Positions 1 to 10,881 of a stretch of DNA of 64,000 nt are shown in pieces (position 1 is the stretch's first letter; every line of letters starts with the position of its first letter). Source of the stretch: Diphasiastrum complanatum (Eukaryota; Streptophyta; Lycopodiopsida; Lycopodiales; Lycopodiaceae). A model generated the notes under the pieces. It was not told where the DNA came from. It worked only from the letters and a program-made list of their open reading frames with translations, and did no database searches. The stretch lies in contig CM055109.1 of assembly GCA_029204225.1 (NCBI GenBank), forward strand, positions 32,246,927-32,310,926, written 5' to 3'. The translations under genes were made by a program, and so were the position numbers.

Positions 1-81
1 GTGGTTGGCGGCATTCCAGGTATAGATTTCAATTTTCATTTAGAATATCTATATTAACAATTCATACCTTGCCAGTTTTTA

Positions 82-1310
82 TTGACATGTGATGCATTAC
101 TTGTTTCTCTACAGGTCTTGAAAGAGGACCATAAAATGCTATCATGGATATTTTCAAGAACACACTATGGCGAAATTATAAAGAGACATTTGGAGGGTGA
201 GAAATTTATAGTCGAAGACCACGAAAGTTTTCAAATTCAATGGCACCTTGCAGGGGATTTAAAAACATTGAAATGTATGTATAATGTCTCTCATGGGGCA
301 ACATCAAAGCATCCATGTCTTTATTGCATGAAGGATTGCTACAATATGAATTTGGGACGATCAACAAACATTGGCCCAACACGAGAAGCTGAAGATCCGA
401 ATATGAAAAGTGTTTTGCCAATTCCATTAAAATATGTTCACATATGCACATTGCATGCTGAGGTTCGTATTATTGAAAAACTAATTTACTTGCATATTCT
501 ACTAGCATGGAATCATAAACCAGAGTCAGTGGCTAAAGCAGCAATTAGGAGGTTGGAAATAGTTCTGTCAAATGCAGGACTACATAAAGGGAATGTCAGA
601 CTCTCAAGGAAAAAAGGAAACGTTCCTAATAAGCCATCAATTGGAGGTGCTAAAGCAAGAAGATTTTTATTAAATCACATATGCAAAGAATCAAGTGTCA
701 GATACGAAATTTGGAGAGAAATTGTTCAAGCCACACGAACATTGGAAGGAAGTAATTGAGTGGAAAAGGGACAAGTGTGGACCAACTTAGACAAATTCAT
801 AGGTGTTATCAGGAAAGAAAACCTATCATCAGAAGATATGAGGACTTAGCAAAATCATTGCACCACATTTGTAAAATCTGTACATGATTGTTGGGGAAAA
901 GACAACGTTACTCATTACATGGTGCTAATCTATATCATTATCTGGTACTTTTCTCATTTAGGCTTATATTTTTTTCTACTGATGTAACTAATCAAAACTA
1001 TTGTTTGCAGCACTTCCTTCTTCATCATGCAACTTATTTTACAAAGGAATATGGGAGCTTAAGTATCTGGTCATGATAAGGCATGGAAAAATCTCATTGA
1101 CAAGCAAGGGGAGCATTTAATAGAGCAACAAATCATGGAGGACACAATTCAAGAAATAAATATTTAGCTCAACTTTTTCAGTGGTTTTACAGAAGAGCAC
1201 AATTTAGATATCAAGCTAAAAACTCGCCAAGTATTACGATATTTCAAAAGGCATTCAAATTCATTACAAAAGAGAGATCCTTGTAATATATCAAAAATCT
1301 ATTACAGAAA
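82..1310 (+). pseudogene. Decayed transposase-like gene
   Basis: An open stretch to 759 (225 codons) has a TTG rather than an ATG at its left end. A good splice acceptor (ctctacag) at about 113 suggests the real coding begins there as an internal exon. It contains WHLAGDLKTLKCMYN, then SKHPCLYC with a CxxC pair, then HICTLHAEVRIIEKL. This order (GD-K, a CxxC pair, then an LHxxxRIxEKL helix) resembles DNA-transposase-like proteins I recall from animals and fungi, but I cannot name the superfamily. After the stop at 757-759 coding character continues in shifted frames. A likely intron at about 921-1010 (ends tttgcag) precedes HFLLHHATYFTKEYGSL. Several stops and frameshifts mean it is not functional. 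Left end lies outside the window. Confidence 0.5.
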
Positions 1311-1315
1311 ATTAT

Positions 1316-2977
1316 TTAATTATCATCATCATCCTCTTCAAGATTCAGACGGATGGTATTGTCATGAAGGAATAATCTCCTTTCATATGGATCCAAACAT
1401 TCTAAATTTTTCCTCTTGTTCATATCAATGTAACCCAAATAAAGGGCCATTGTAGATGATCTTTTGCTAGTCTCATTGGGAGTATAACCCAATATTTTGA
1501 TAGCCAAATCCCTCTTCACAGAAATTATTTTATATGTTCCTCTTGGGTACTTATGGCCTCCTAAACAAACTGATAATGATTTGATGGCCATAATAACAGT
1601 GGTTGCATATGGATTATAAGATGAATGATATATACAAATCTCATTATTTTGGAAATTTTTCAAATAATGAGATAGAAAAACATCTTTTCTCCCGGCTGAT
1701 ACACCTCGGACACCTCCATGTCTCATACCAAAGGCATCTATTTCAATAGCATTCTGTAAACGAGAAAAGAAATAAGAAATAAATTTAGAATGATACATAA
1801 CACTGCAAACTCAATAAGAAAACTGAACAATATCAATACCAATAAGAAATAAGAAAACTAAACAATATCAATACCAATATAATATCTACTTACCAGATCA
1901 TAATCATCATAATCAATGACATTTGCTCTTTTTATGTCATGTCCTCCAATGGCCTCTACATTTTCGGAGGGGATATATCTATCCCTAGGGGGGTCTTTTT
2001 TGAAATTCCAAAAATTCCTCCTCTGTAGGCAAAGTCTTTTCATAGGCTTTAGATTTTTCAATCGTGGCCTCCAAGGCCTCATTGCCATATTTCCAATTGC
2101 CATCTTTATCATAATCTATCTCACTTTTAAGGTCATCATATGAGTAATCAACAATGTCAGAAAATTCTGATAAATTTTGAGCAAAAATTGAGAGGATTTC
2201 ATCCTCTCTCAGATTCAATACATCTTCTATATCATTAAATGAAATAGAACATTCATTATTTATAAAATATAAAGGAACATCAAGTAGAGTTAATTGATTA
2301 ACAGAAGATGCAGATGGAAGAGAATCAGAGAGAATTATAGAATGAGGGAGAGTTTTTTGATAATCTGAAGCCATAGAAGCTTCAACTTCAACCCCTATAT
2401 CAGTATCTGCATCATTTACATCAACTGGAGCAGGTGCAGATGCTTCGATCAATGGAACAATTGAAGATTCAACAGACTCATCATCTGGAATTTCAATAGA
2501 TATGTAGGACGCAAAAGCCATTCCTTTGATGCGACATATTCTTTTGTGGATATCACAATATATATTTCTTTTGAAATGGTCATGCAGGTTAGAGTACTTT
2601 CTATTGTGTTTATGCTTAGAGGATGGTTGGGAATGTACAAGGTCCTGAAAATGAACGAAACAAAAATGATCTATATCCATGACAAGAGTACTAATAATCT
2701 GAGAAAAATTATCAAGATAAGGAATTAAATTATAACGATTCTCATAAACTAGCTTATCGATATCGAAGGGAGCAACAAAAATACTAGCAAAATACTCTAA
2801 TTTGTCAGATGGAATGTCACTGGCATTAAAAAAATCCATAAGTTTGTCATCTGAGGTCATGGAGTAGCCATATTGAATCTGATATCGGTTCAACACGATA
2901 GATAAATATTGGTAGAAGAATAAAGCAAAGTGCGCTCGCTGATCCAATATGGTAGGGCCGAGAATGAAATATTTCAA
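1316..2977 (-). pseudogene. Unrecognised two-exon gene with one frameshift
   Basis: I do not recognise this protein. Exon 1 is open for 330 codons down to 1985 from a TTG, and open upstream to a stop near 3018, so the true start is uncertain. It is rich in aromatic and acidic residues, with a low-complexity acidic middle (VDVNDADTDIGVEVEAS). It ends at a TAG inside a run of six C. One base less in that run would carry the frame on through IPSENVEAIGGHDIKRAN to a consensus donor at 1893. The intron 1893-1754 (140 bp, GTAAGT...TTTACAG) keeps phase 0, and exon 2 runs on as NAIEIDAFGMRHGG to a tail of Asp residues and a stop at 1316. The canonical intron and matching phase are good evidence for a once real gene. 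It is divergent from the H3-like gene at 4336 and shares its motif cluster. Confidence 0.5.
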
Positions 2978-3070
2978 AAAGAACTGGTCGACAGTGGCTG
3001 ATATCGATTCAGCGGGTCAGAATGAATACGAGCATGCACAACAAGGGTTGGCGCGCGTCAATTCGATACC

Positions 3071-4335
3071 GGGAGAATGTAAGACAAGTGGTGCACATAT
3101 TTATAGCCAATTCCTGTTGATCATAGCCGTACATCTGTCAAATAACGAATTGTGATTTACAGCCTATATTTATCCACCAATCAGAATGAGATTAATTTGT
3201 ACCTAAGCTGAAATACATTGACTAGTCTAGTACTAGATTCAACTAACCATCATTAGCCTTGACTCTAGAATCTGTACCTGCGCCGAAATGCATTAAATAG
3301 AAAATCACTAGCCTCCTAGAATAATCATTAAAAAAATTATAAACAATTGATTAATGGATATCATTGAAAAATGTGAACGAGGAGAATTATTACAATCTCG
3401 TCCTATTTAAGCACCGTAAAGACGAAAATTCTCCTTTTGAGATAATCTTCATTCTAACATTTTCATAAGTCTTTCATTATGCGTTTCAGTAATATTTTTC
3501 TGCATATGGGATATCGGATCAGCGCGCCTAGCAGACGATGTATTAGCTGCATTTGGCCTCGCGCATCGAATCGCTATTCTAGGAAAAAAATATTGTCAAA
3601 ATTTTTGAAACTATTGGACCCTATATGCATGATCAAGGCTTGATTCAGAAGACTCTTCATAATGGCCAAAGTTATGCAGAATTTATCGAATCAAGCTTTG
3701 ATCATTCTTATTGCATCCAATATCGGATGAGTGCGCGAGAATACATACTATGGTTGTCAAATGCTTTATATGCACGTTGATTAGCTATCGGGTGAAAATC
3801 TGGCTTTTGGTATTTTCAAAAATTATAATTATTGGATATAAAAAAGGTCTTATATTTAAAGCTTAACATTGTCAAATTCAGCATTAAATGGTGGAAGTGT
3901 GATATTATACTTTTGTAGCATTAATTGTAGATGTGACCATACTTTATTTGAAATTAAATCTGTTTAATTCGATATGGACTAATCATTTTGAAGATTGATG
4001 GATATCTAGATTGATTTGATTGACAAGCCTCTGAGTAATCATCATCGTAATACGAGCCACCACGTTTGCAAACCACCATGTTTGCAATCATTTTTTATTT
4101 TCTCTATATATACTCATCGACGATGCTGAATTTTTTTTGCTTATAGTTAATTGCATCCATGCGATATCAATTTAGCGCGCTCGAAAGCAACTTCCTTCAA
4201 TCTGTTACTACTCGTGCGCATCCATCCGTCACCAGCTTACGTAATTGTTGAGCTCCGATATCGCTTCGACGCGCCCGACCTGAGGTCTGATCTTGTAATC
4301 AACATTATCGCGCGCTGATCCGCTACTACACATTA
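3071..4335. other. Intergenic stretch between divergent genes
   Basis: No convincing coding sequence. It holds six of the 18-nt motif copies, a TATA-like tract (ctatttaag) near 3403 inside a short inverted repeat (ggagaatt at about 3381 against aattctcc near 3430), and a second TATA-like tract (ctatatatac) at about 4104 that could serve the H3-like gene starting at 4336. Confidence 0.4.
4102..4113 (+). promoter_or_regulatory. Possible TATA box of the H3-like gene
   Basis: The tract tctatatatact lies about 225 bp before the ATG at 4336 and between motif copies at 3772 and 4161. Assigned only from composition and position, so weak. Confidence 0.25.
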
Positions 4336-5232
4336 ATGGCGCGAACCAAGCAGACAACACGTGGGCATTCAGGTGGAATACCAATTTCAGGTGCGGGTCA
4401 GGGAAATTCACAACCGCCACCTCATCCACCACCACCTCCTCCTAGTCCAAGGGGCAGAAGAAGAGACCCTCCATGCCTCAAGGATATTCGGAAGCTTCAG
4501 AAGACAAATAATGTTTTGATTCTGAAATCTCACATATAGAGGTCCATCAGGCAGGTGACAAGAAGTCTATCTGCAGATGTGAGATGGACAATAACGACAA
4601 TTGAGGCGCTGTACACAACATATGAAGATTTTGAGGTGAAATTTTTTTCTGATACTGTTGTTGCAGCTGTCCATGCCAAGAGGGTGACCATCATTCCCAA
4701 GGATTTCAACATAGTGTTCAGGCTTCGAGACACATATGACAAGTTTGCTAGATACTTTAGACCTGCTCCCTCTCCTCCAAAACAAGATTCAGAGAGGAGA
4801 AAACGCAAGCAATCTCAACCAACCCAGCTTGTTATTCGTATACAGAGCGGGAGTGTTTCAAAGAAGAGGAGGTCTCTTGACCCTCCATCTAAAGCGAGGG
4901 ATTTTTCCAAGCCAACTCCTCTGAATACTATTCTTTCTTCTATTCATTCCCCTCCTAATTCTCCTCCTAATTCTCCTTCTTCTCCTCCTAAGTCTCCTTC
5001 TTCTCCTTCCACTCCATCTTTAACTTCTCATGCTAAATCTTCCTCTCCTAATAAATCTCCACCTCCTAAATCTTCTCCTCCTCCTAAACCCATAAATATT
5101 AGTTCCCCTCCTCTTGTTGTTGGAAGCGATTTAGATGATTTTGTTAGTGTAAAGGTAGAATCAATTTTGAATTACAATTCTTTATGTGATTTATTAGTGT
5201 TACTTTCGGCACACCTGCACTTGCCTTTGTAA
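4336..5232 (+). pseudogene. Divergent histone H3-like gene with Pro/Ser-rich C-terminal extension
   Basis: A true ATG opens MARTKQTTRGHSGG, matching the H3 tail at A1-T6, R8, G12 and G13, while K9 and K14 are replaced. A Pro-rich linker follows, then an alpha-N-like CLKDIRKLQKT (codons ~51-61). An in-frame TAG at 4537-4539 sits where H3 has the Gln of LPFQRLVRE, so CAG to TAG is the likely change. After it the same frame continues with RSIRQVTRSLSADVRWTITT, then VHAKRVTIIPKDF (codons ~112-124), aligning without gaps to the H3 fold. W in VRWT is reminiscent of centromeric H3, but loop 1 has ordinary H3 length. Codons ~138-240 are a repetitive Pro/Ser/Lys tail foreign to H3. In life H3 packs DNA in nucleosomes. 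Here the stop and extra domain argue for a captured, decaying gene, unless the stop is read through or the real transcript differs. Confidence 0.7.
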
Positions 5233-5603
5233 ATAGTCCTCAATATGTACAGTATGACCAATTGTTAAATACGTATCTTAAAGGTTTAGGTCCTCGATAC
5301 AGTTTTAGGATGCCGAAGACCAATGCTGGTCTCCCTCTTTCTAGTTTAGATACTGCTGAATTAGAAAGTAGGGATAAAATGCTAGGGGACAATGTAGGAG
5401 GTGGGGCCATTCAGTACTGGATGGAGTTCTTCCAGACCCCATTGTTTATAGATGTTGCATTGTTTTCCCTTCAATTCACGGCAGCATTTGATTTCCATGA
5501 TTTCAAAAGTCTGCACGATGACATGTTTCAATACGTCAGACTGGGGATTCCAATTCTCGTGCTTTTTTTATATTGGATCAATGCGTGCTTGTTTCCGCTG
5601 TAG
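5190..5603 (+). pseudogene. Probable continuation of the H3-like gene, shifted frame
   Basis: Open in the next frame after a TGA at 5187. It reads FGTPALAFVNSPQYVQYDQ, then LNTYLKGLGPRYSFRMPK and DKMLGDNVGGGAIQYWMEFF. It overlaps the end of the Pro-rich frame, so a one-base indel near 5195 or a small intron could join them. No family is recognised. The reverse-orientation motif copy at 5622-5639 follows directly. The open frame at 5262 starts with TTG, so no independent start is supported. Confidence 0.35.
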
Positions 5604-5639
5604 ATTTTATTCTTACATCCTGCGCGTTGATCCGATATC

Positions 5640-6075
5640 TCATAATGTTCAAATTTGAATTCTGCAGTCCTCCTAGTAGGTTGATTCTGTCAGCTGTGTT
5701 GTTTTGTATCCCAACCATCATCCAACAACTCAGCGATTATATTAGCACTCAAGTCCTTACAAATAAACATTGTTTTTGTTCTCGGAACATTGCATTTGGA
5801 AAACAAATCAACAAAATTGTAAAAGGTAGATACCAACTTAATCTATTATTCTTTGATCCAGTGCTGCATTCTAATATACTTTGAATATCAATATATAGCC
5901 TAGGTCAAAAACTTTCTGAAATTGCTGCATCAGGAGAAATGCATTCCTTACTCAAAAAATCTGGTAGAGGATATGGCTCTAATCTACCAACTAAACCATT
6001 TTTATCAAGAAAATATGTGTGATCATAATAAAAAACTCCCGACTCTAAAAGTGATTCTGGAGAACGACCTTTATA
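5640..6075. other. Possible decayed coding, unassigned
   Basis: Short plus-strand pieces look coding-like in alternating frames (for example LSEIAASGEMHSLLKKSGRG at about 5910-5970, preceded by an acceptor-like tagcctag) but have no family match I can make. Listed so the stretch is not taken as empty. Confidence 0.2.
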
Positions 6076-6546
6076 TTATAAAATATCGATATCCAAATGT
6101 ATGACATCGATTATTCTTGCAATTGAAATTTGATGGATACAAATCTGCAAAACCAATAAAAACATCTCAAGAAAATTATAGTTTAAAGACAATGATAAAT
6201 ATAAAGAAATTGAATCTGAAAACTTACAATTGCATTTCCTTCTATCATTTGGATTCAGATCATGAATGTTGAGCTCATTGTGAAGATAAGCATGCTGAAC
6301 TAAAACTTCCATGATAGATTGACTGGCAGGTGATACTTTAAAATCCATTATCCTGCCTTTCCAAGAGCTTCTATATATGTTATCCGATCTTTTTCTTTTT
6401 TGGAATGAGCCTTTTGCAAAGGGATGCATCCAGATCCATTAATATTTTTGATATATTCTTGGTATCTATTGATCTTCTGCATTTTTTTCATTGCAAATAT
6501 TGATTGCATCAATGGTTCCTCTTGGTCTCCGATTATGTGTAGCCAT
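6076..6546 (-). pseudogene. Unrecognised minus-strand open region
   Basis: An ATG at 6546-6544 opens MATHNRRPRGTIDAINICNE but stops after 25 codons. A second frame (from 6429) reads MHPFAKGSFQKRKRSDNIYR, then HNELNIHDLNPNDRRKCNC, and reaches a consensus donor (GTAAGT) at about 6228, so the coding part probably ends there and the rest down to 6076 is intron-like. A frameshift or an intron would be needed to connect the two. No domain recognised. It is convergent with the H3-like gene and may belong to the same unit. Confidence 0.3.
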
Positions 6547-6935
6547 TATTCGAAAATACGAGTACGCAAGCTGAGATCGGAGAGAATGTAGAGATTGCGA
6601 AGTAAACTTAAGAATGACAAGAAAATGAGAGATAGAATGAAGAAAATGAGAGGTATACCTATGAATGACAAGAAGTTCCTTAACTACAAGGATTAGTTAA
6701 CCATAGTTTATGAATATTGACGTCAAATCAACCTCGAGTGAACAATGACTGGCAACATAAGAGTATTTGGACAGTAACTGTGGTCCAATCACAATTGTTT
6801 GTTCTGCCCTGCGGGATATTTGGGACACATAAGCGTTGAAAGCGTGCAAAGTCAAAAACAACATCTTGACAAAGGGCCCATTTTGAGTTCTAATATCCCC
6901 TAATGAATACCGTCGAGTCTAGCCATACTGATTGA
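6547..6935. other. No gene seen
   Basis: AT-rich stretch with no coding signal that I can support. The left edge may hold the upstream region of the minus-strand open region. Confidence 0.4.
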
Positions 6936-7225
6936 GAATTAATCCTCCACGCCGCTCTGTGGGCATATCATACTACCCCTAAGAGGGCTATAGGTTTAAT
7001 TCCTTTCCAGTTCGTATATGGCCGAGAAGCAGTCATTCCTGTGGAATTCCATGTTCCATCTCTAAGAGTAGCATATTATCTGGAGCTTGATAATCGACAA
7101 ATTCTACCTAATAGATTATTCCATCTAGAACAACTTCGTGAAACACCACGGATCAGCATCCATGCTCAAGAAGTCCACAAACATCGACAAAAGACATGGC
7201 ATGATCAATCAAGATCAAATATAAA
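6936..7225 (+). pseudogene. Ty3/Gypsy integrase C-terminal fragment
   Basis: One frame, open after a TGA at 6933, reads LHAALWAYHTTPKRAIGLIP, then FQFVYGREAVIPVEFHVPS and a basic, Gln/His-rich end. W-Y-TTPKRAxGxxPFxxVYGxEAVxPVE is the standard end of the Gypsy integrase core and its flank. No protease, reverse transcriptase or LTR from this element remains nearby. The frame is cut by the left inverted repeat of the MITE at 7226, which suggests the MITE inserted into or beside it. Confidence 0.8.
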
Positions 7226-7656
7226 GTCCATGTGTGAATAATTGTTAATAAACTTCTACCATGGCATGTGTGTTATAAGACCATGAGTAGAAGCTTTCCT
7301 TTGAAGGGAACACAAGAAAATAGTAAGATTAATCTCAAGATAAGCATGTAGCATAATCTCAATGTGTTGTTTGCAAGGAAAATGCCTCTATGTTTATAGC
7401 AAGAGGGCCTTCCATAAGTTTCCACTAACTTATGTTATTATTCTTCTAACTTGATATTCTAAGTCTCACAACTTCTAACTTAAAAACTTGTGTTCCTAAA
7501 CTTAGAACTCAATTTAAACTCAAAATCTTTTATTTCTTAAGTTTTCTAGCTTAAGTTTCCTAAGTTTAGAACTTATTAAGCAAAGAAAAGCTTTACTCAT
7601 GGTCTTATAACACACATGCCATGGTAGAAGTTTATTAACAATTATTCACATGTGGA
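7226..7656. mobile_element. MITE with ~75-bp terminal inverted repeats
   Basis: The left arm 7226-7303 and right arm 7578-7656 are near-perfect inverted repeats beginning gtccaYRTGtgaataattg and containing aaacttctaccatggcatg. The roughly 275-bp core is AT-rich and without coding. Outer ends are gtcca/tggac, flanked by AT-rich DNA where no clear target duplication could be fixed, so the superfamily is open. Confidence 0.8.
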
Positions 7657-8180
7657 CTAACAATACACATGCCATGGTGTTTTATTTCATTTTTTTTTTA
7701 TATTTTCTTGCTAACTGAATACTAGACCTATTTTCAATAGCTAATTCATGTCTTAGAATGGCTTGTTTTACAAAGCAATGTGAAAGTAGGCAAAACCTAG
7801 TCAAGTAGAATCATGCCAAGTGTCATCATGAGGTTGGACCTCAATCTCCTCATGACTTGTACAAATCAAAATGCATGATTAGGATAGTCAATTAGACATC
7901 CATCTCGAGTCTTGCCAGGTGATGTTGACACATGTCCCTCCTTAAGAAGAGAATGACCCTTGTAAGCCAATCACAAGGCTTAATTAAAACTTAAATTTTG
8001 AACTTGGGCTAATACAAATCACAAATTTCCACTTAAGTGTGGCTAGCACTCCATTTTTCCAAGTACTCCTCACAAGGTGGTCTTGTATAAGCAGAATGTT
8101 AGGCTTGGGCATGTTAGTACTACTAGCTACTTCATAGCTCCGAACTTTTTCTGTACTTGTTAATGCCTTAGGTTTACTAC
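7657..8180. other. No gene seen
   Basis: Begins with a short extra echo of the MITE arm (acacatgccatggtg at 7666-7680). Otherwise AT-rich without coding signal. Confidence 0.4.
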
Positions 8181-10281
8181 CCATGCCCTATGAATATCAT
8201 TTCGAGAATCTATTGACATTTGAGCTTACATAAGTGATCTTCTTTTTACTCAAGCTTCCAAACTTATGAAGATTGATCTTAACAACTTCTCAATAATGGA
8301 AGCTTTATAATAGTGACACTTTTAGATCCAATTTTGATGTCTCAATGTGATGTACTCTCAAGGACAATGATTTGGCAAGTTCTTTATTACCCTTTACATG
8401 CAAAAAGGATCACTCCAATTTTGTCATCTTTTGTGGACCCACCATGTACTATTCTCATTAGGGTTGTCCATCTTGTGTCGAAAGCTACTATCACAATGAT
8501 TCATTTTCACTACATAGGCAATAAATTTCATTCTAAAATTCTTAATTAAAAGTAAAAGTAGGTATTTGGCCATTTCAAAGTTTGATCAATACTTTATTGG
8601 TTTCAAATATGCGGAATAAGTCTTTGGTAGTCTCTCAAGTGTAGATTACAATTTTGATGATTTTAGCCAACACAAGTATAAATTCTCTACTAAGTTTGGG
8701 GGGCTATTGGTACTAGAAAATAAATTTTCTTGTGAGCTTTCAATCGTCATCATGAGGCCAATATTCCAAGCCAATAAAAACCCAATGGAAAGGTCGCCAA
8801 GAAGTTCTTTCTCAAGAAAAAAGTTTTCCTTTGGTATTTTACTTCTATGGCTTGATTTTTTTTAAGGCTCACACTCTTCTAGGGTGTAATATTCTCAACC
8901 TTCTTCTTGGCCTTCTTATGGGCCATAATGTGTCAATACAATTTTATTCATGTATGTCAAAATTCTTCATGTGCTTACAAGAAAGGTCATGCTCGATAAT
9001 CATTTATTGTTTGTTGTTTTATGGGTGTGCGAAGCAAAATTTTGTAGAAAAAACCAGTTTCAAGCTATTAACTTCATCGAACTTCCTCCTGATTATGTAA
9101 TTACCTAAAGCCAATGCTTCTTTGTAAACTTTAAACCCTTGCAACGGAACAAAATAAAATGACACCAAGAAAGACTAAGTTTGAGATAAGAATTATACAT
9201 TCGAAGAACACTCTAGTAAGCTATAACTTTTCTAATCGAGGTAGAAACAAGATGAGAAAAGATATCATAATACAGTTGGCCAATCCGGCTAAACACAATT
9301 TGGAGAAAATAACTAGGTGCAAGCTACCAACTACGTCTAACATCCCTCTAAGTCCATATTGACTAAGCGAAAAATGTTTTGCAAAGTTAAAACCTCTGCA
9401 AGGAACCAAAATGATATTCCGCAAAGGACTTTGAGCTTTGAGTTAAAATAACTTGTTTTACGAGCACTCTAATAAGCTATTGCTTTTATCAAGGACATAA
9501 AAAAGAGCTGAAAAAAAAGAAGACAACATAATACATATATGTTGGGATTTGGACATGGGCTACCTATCATTGGCAATTTGAAGATGTCACGTGTCTAGAT
9601 TTTTTGTTGCAAGGCACATCTAATGAAGGGAAAAAAATAAATTAAGAAAATAAAGCCGACTTATATTCATGCTATCTCTTTTTAAAGGTGAGTGTCAATT
9701 TATGGAGATTATTTTGTTGCAAGAGGCTTCTAATAAAAATGGAAAAAAAATTCACATAAAGTAATGGAAAACACCTTGGAAATAAAGCCAACTCTATTTC
9801 ATAGCATCTATTATGAAAAGTGAGGATGGAGTATAAAAATATCAAGGCTTGACAATAATGACTATAATGTTTCTGATGAGTAGTGCATGGGGTGGGCCAA
9901 GCCTGCTTGCTCTCTTTTCATTTATAAAGTATGAGAATAGTTTGATTTACTCCCATTTCATAACAAATTTCTATCAACTTGCATCAATTTCATATGATAA
10001 TTTGACTAAAGTCTAAGAGAAAGCACATACTTTTCAGTGTACAGTTGATACTAAAATAAAAATCAACGATTGGTGGCCTTCTCTCTGTCTGTCCCACTCA
10101 CTATCTCTCATCAGCCATCTTTTGCTGCATCGGTGAGAGTGGCGAGGATCTGCTTATTCTCATTTGATTTTCGTTCAATGCACCATCACAAGCAGCATCG
10201 TTACTCTAAAACTTCGGATTTGTTGCAGGATTGAGAGGATCGGAGATTGCAATTTAGAGCTGATTGCTAGTGCAACATCAA

Positions 10282-10789
10282 ATGGAGCGTACTGGTGAGG
10301 AGAGCCCTGGATTCTCCATTGGCGTGTGCCAGATCCAGCACAACATCCGCGTCACTAGATTCAACACCACCTCTATTAGGCCTTCCAAGAAGACCGATCC
10401 GCATTGGGTAACTTTGTCCAATTTGGATCGCTTGTTTGATAACTTCTACACTCCAGTCATTTTGTACTATCCTTATGAAGAAGGACGATGTGTGGGCGAG
10501 GTTGCTGAGCAACTCAAAGAGTCGTTGGCGGAGGCACTGGTGGTATTCTATCCCTTGGCTGGGAGGGTGGTCCAGAACGAGCATGAGGTCGCAAGGCTTC
10601 ACTGTAATGACGAGGGCGCTGTATTCTCTGAGGCCTACGTTGATGGCGTGTTGGATGATTTGAAAGCGCAGGAGGGATATCATCCGGCTCCCGAGTTGAA
10701 TGGGATGGCTGCCGCGGGCTTGCTGGGTGAAAATCGAATGTTCTCAGCGAAGGGTGATGGAATTCCTCCTCTAGTTATTCAGGTGCTCC

Positions 10790-10881
<92 letters not shown>

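Larger units (their letters stand above)
2880..5640. repeat. Cluster of ~12 copies of an 18-nt motif
   Basis: Degenerate copies of GATATCGGATCAGCGCGC occur in both orientations. Forward: 2880-2898, 3000-3016, 3510-3527 (perfect), 3719-3737, 4161-4180, 4256-4274. Reverse: 2932-2950, 3051-3070, 3561-3578, 3772-3791, 4310-4325, 5622-5639. They lie both in the space between the divergent unknown gene and the H3-like gene and inside their coding ends. I saw no similar copies in the remaining window by eye. This pattern is typical of binding sites for a DNA-binding protein, for example a transposase, replication initiator or regulator; which one is inference. Confidence 0.6.

Noticed and set aside
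4336-4740. A working host histone H3 or CENH3 gene
   Set aside because: In-frame stop, missing K9 and K14, and a long foreign C-terminus; a host H3 would be about 136 residues and highly conserved.
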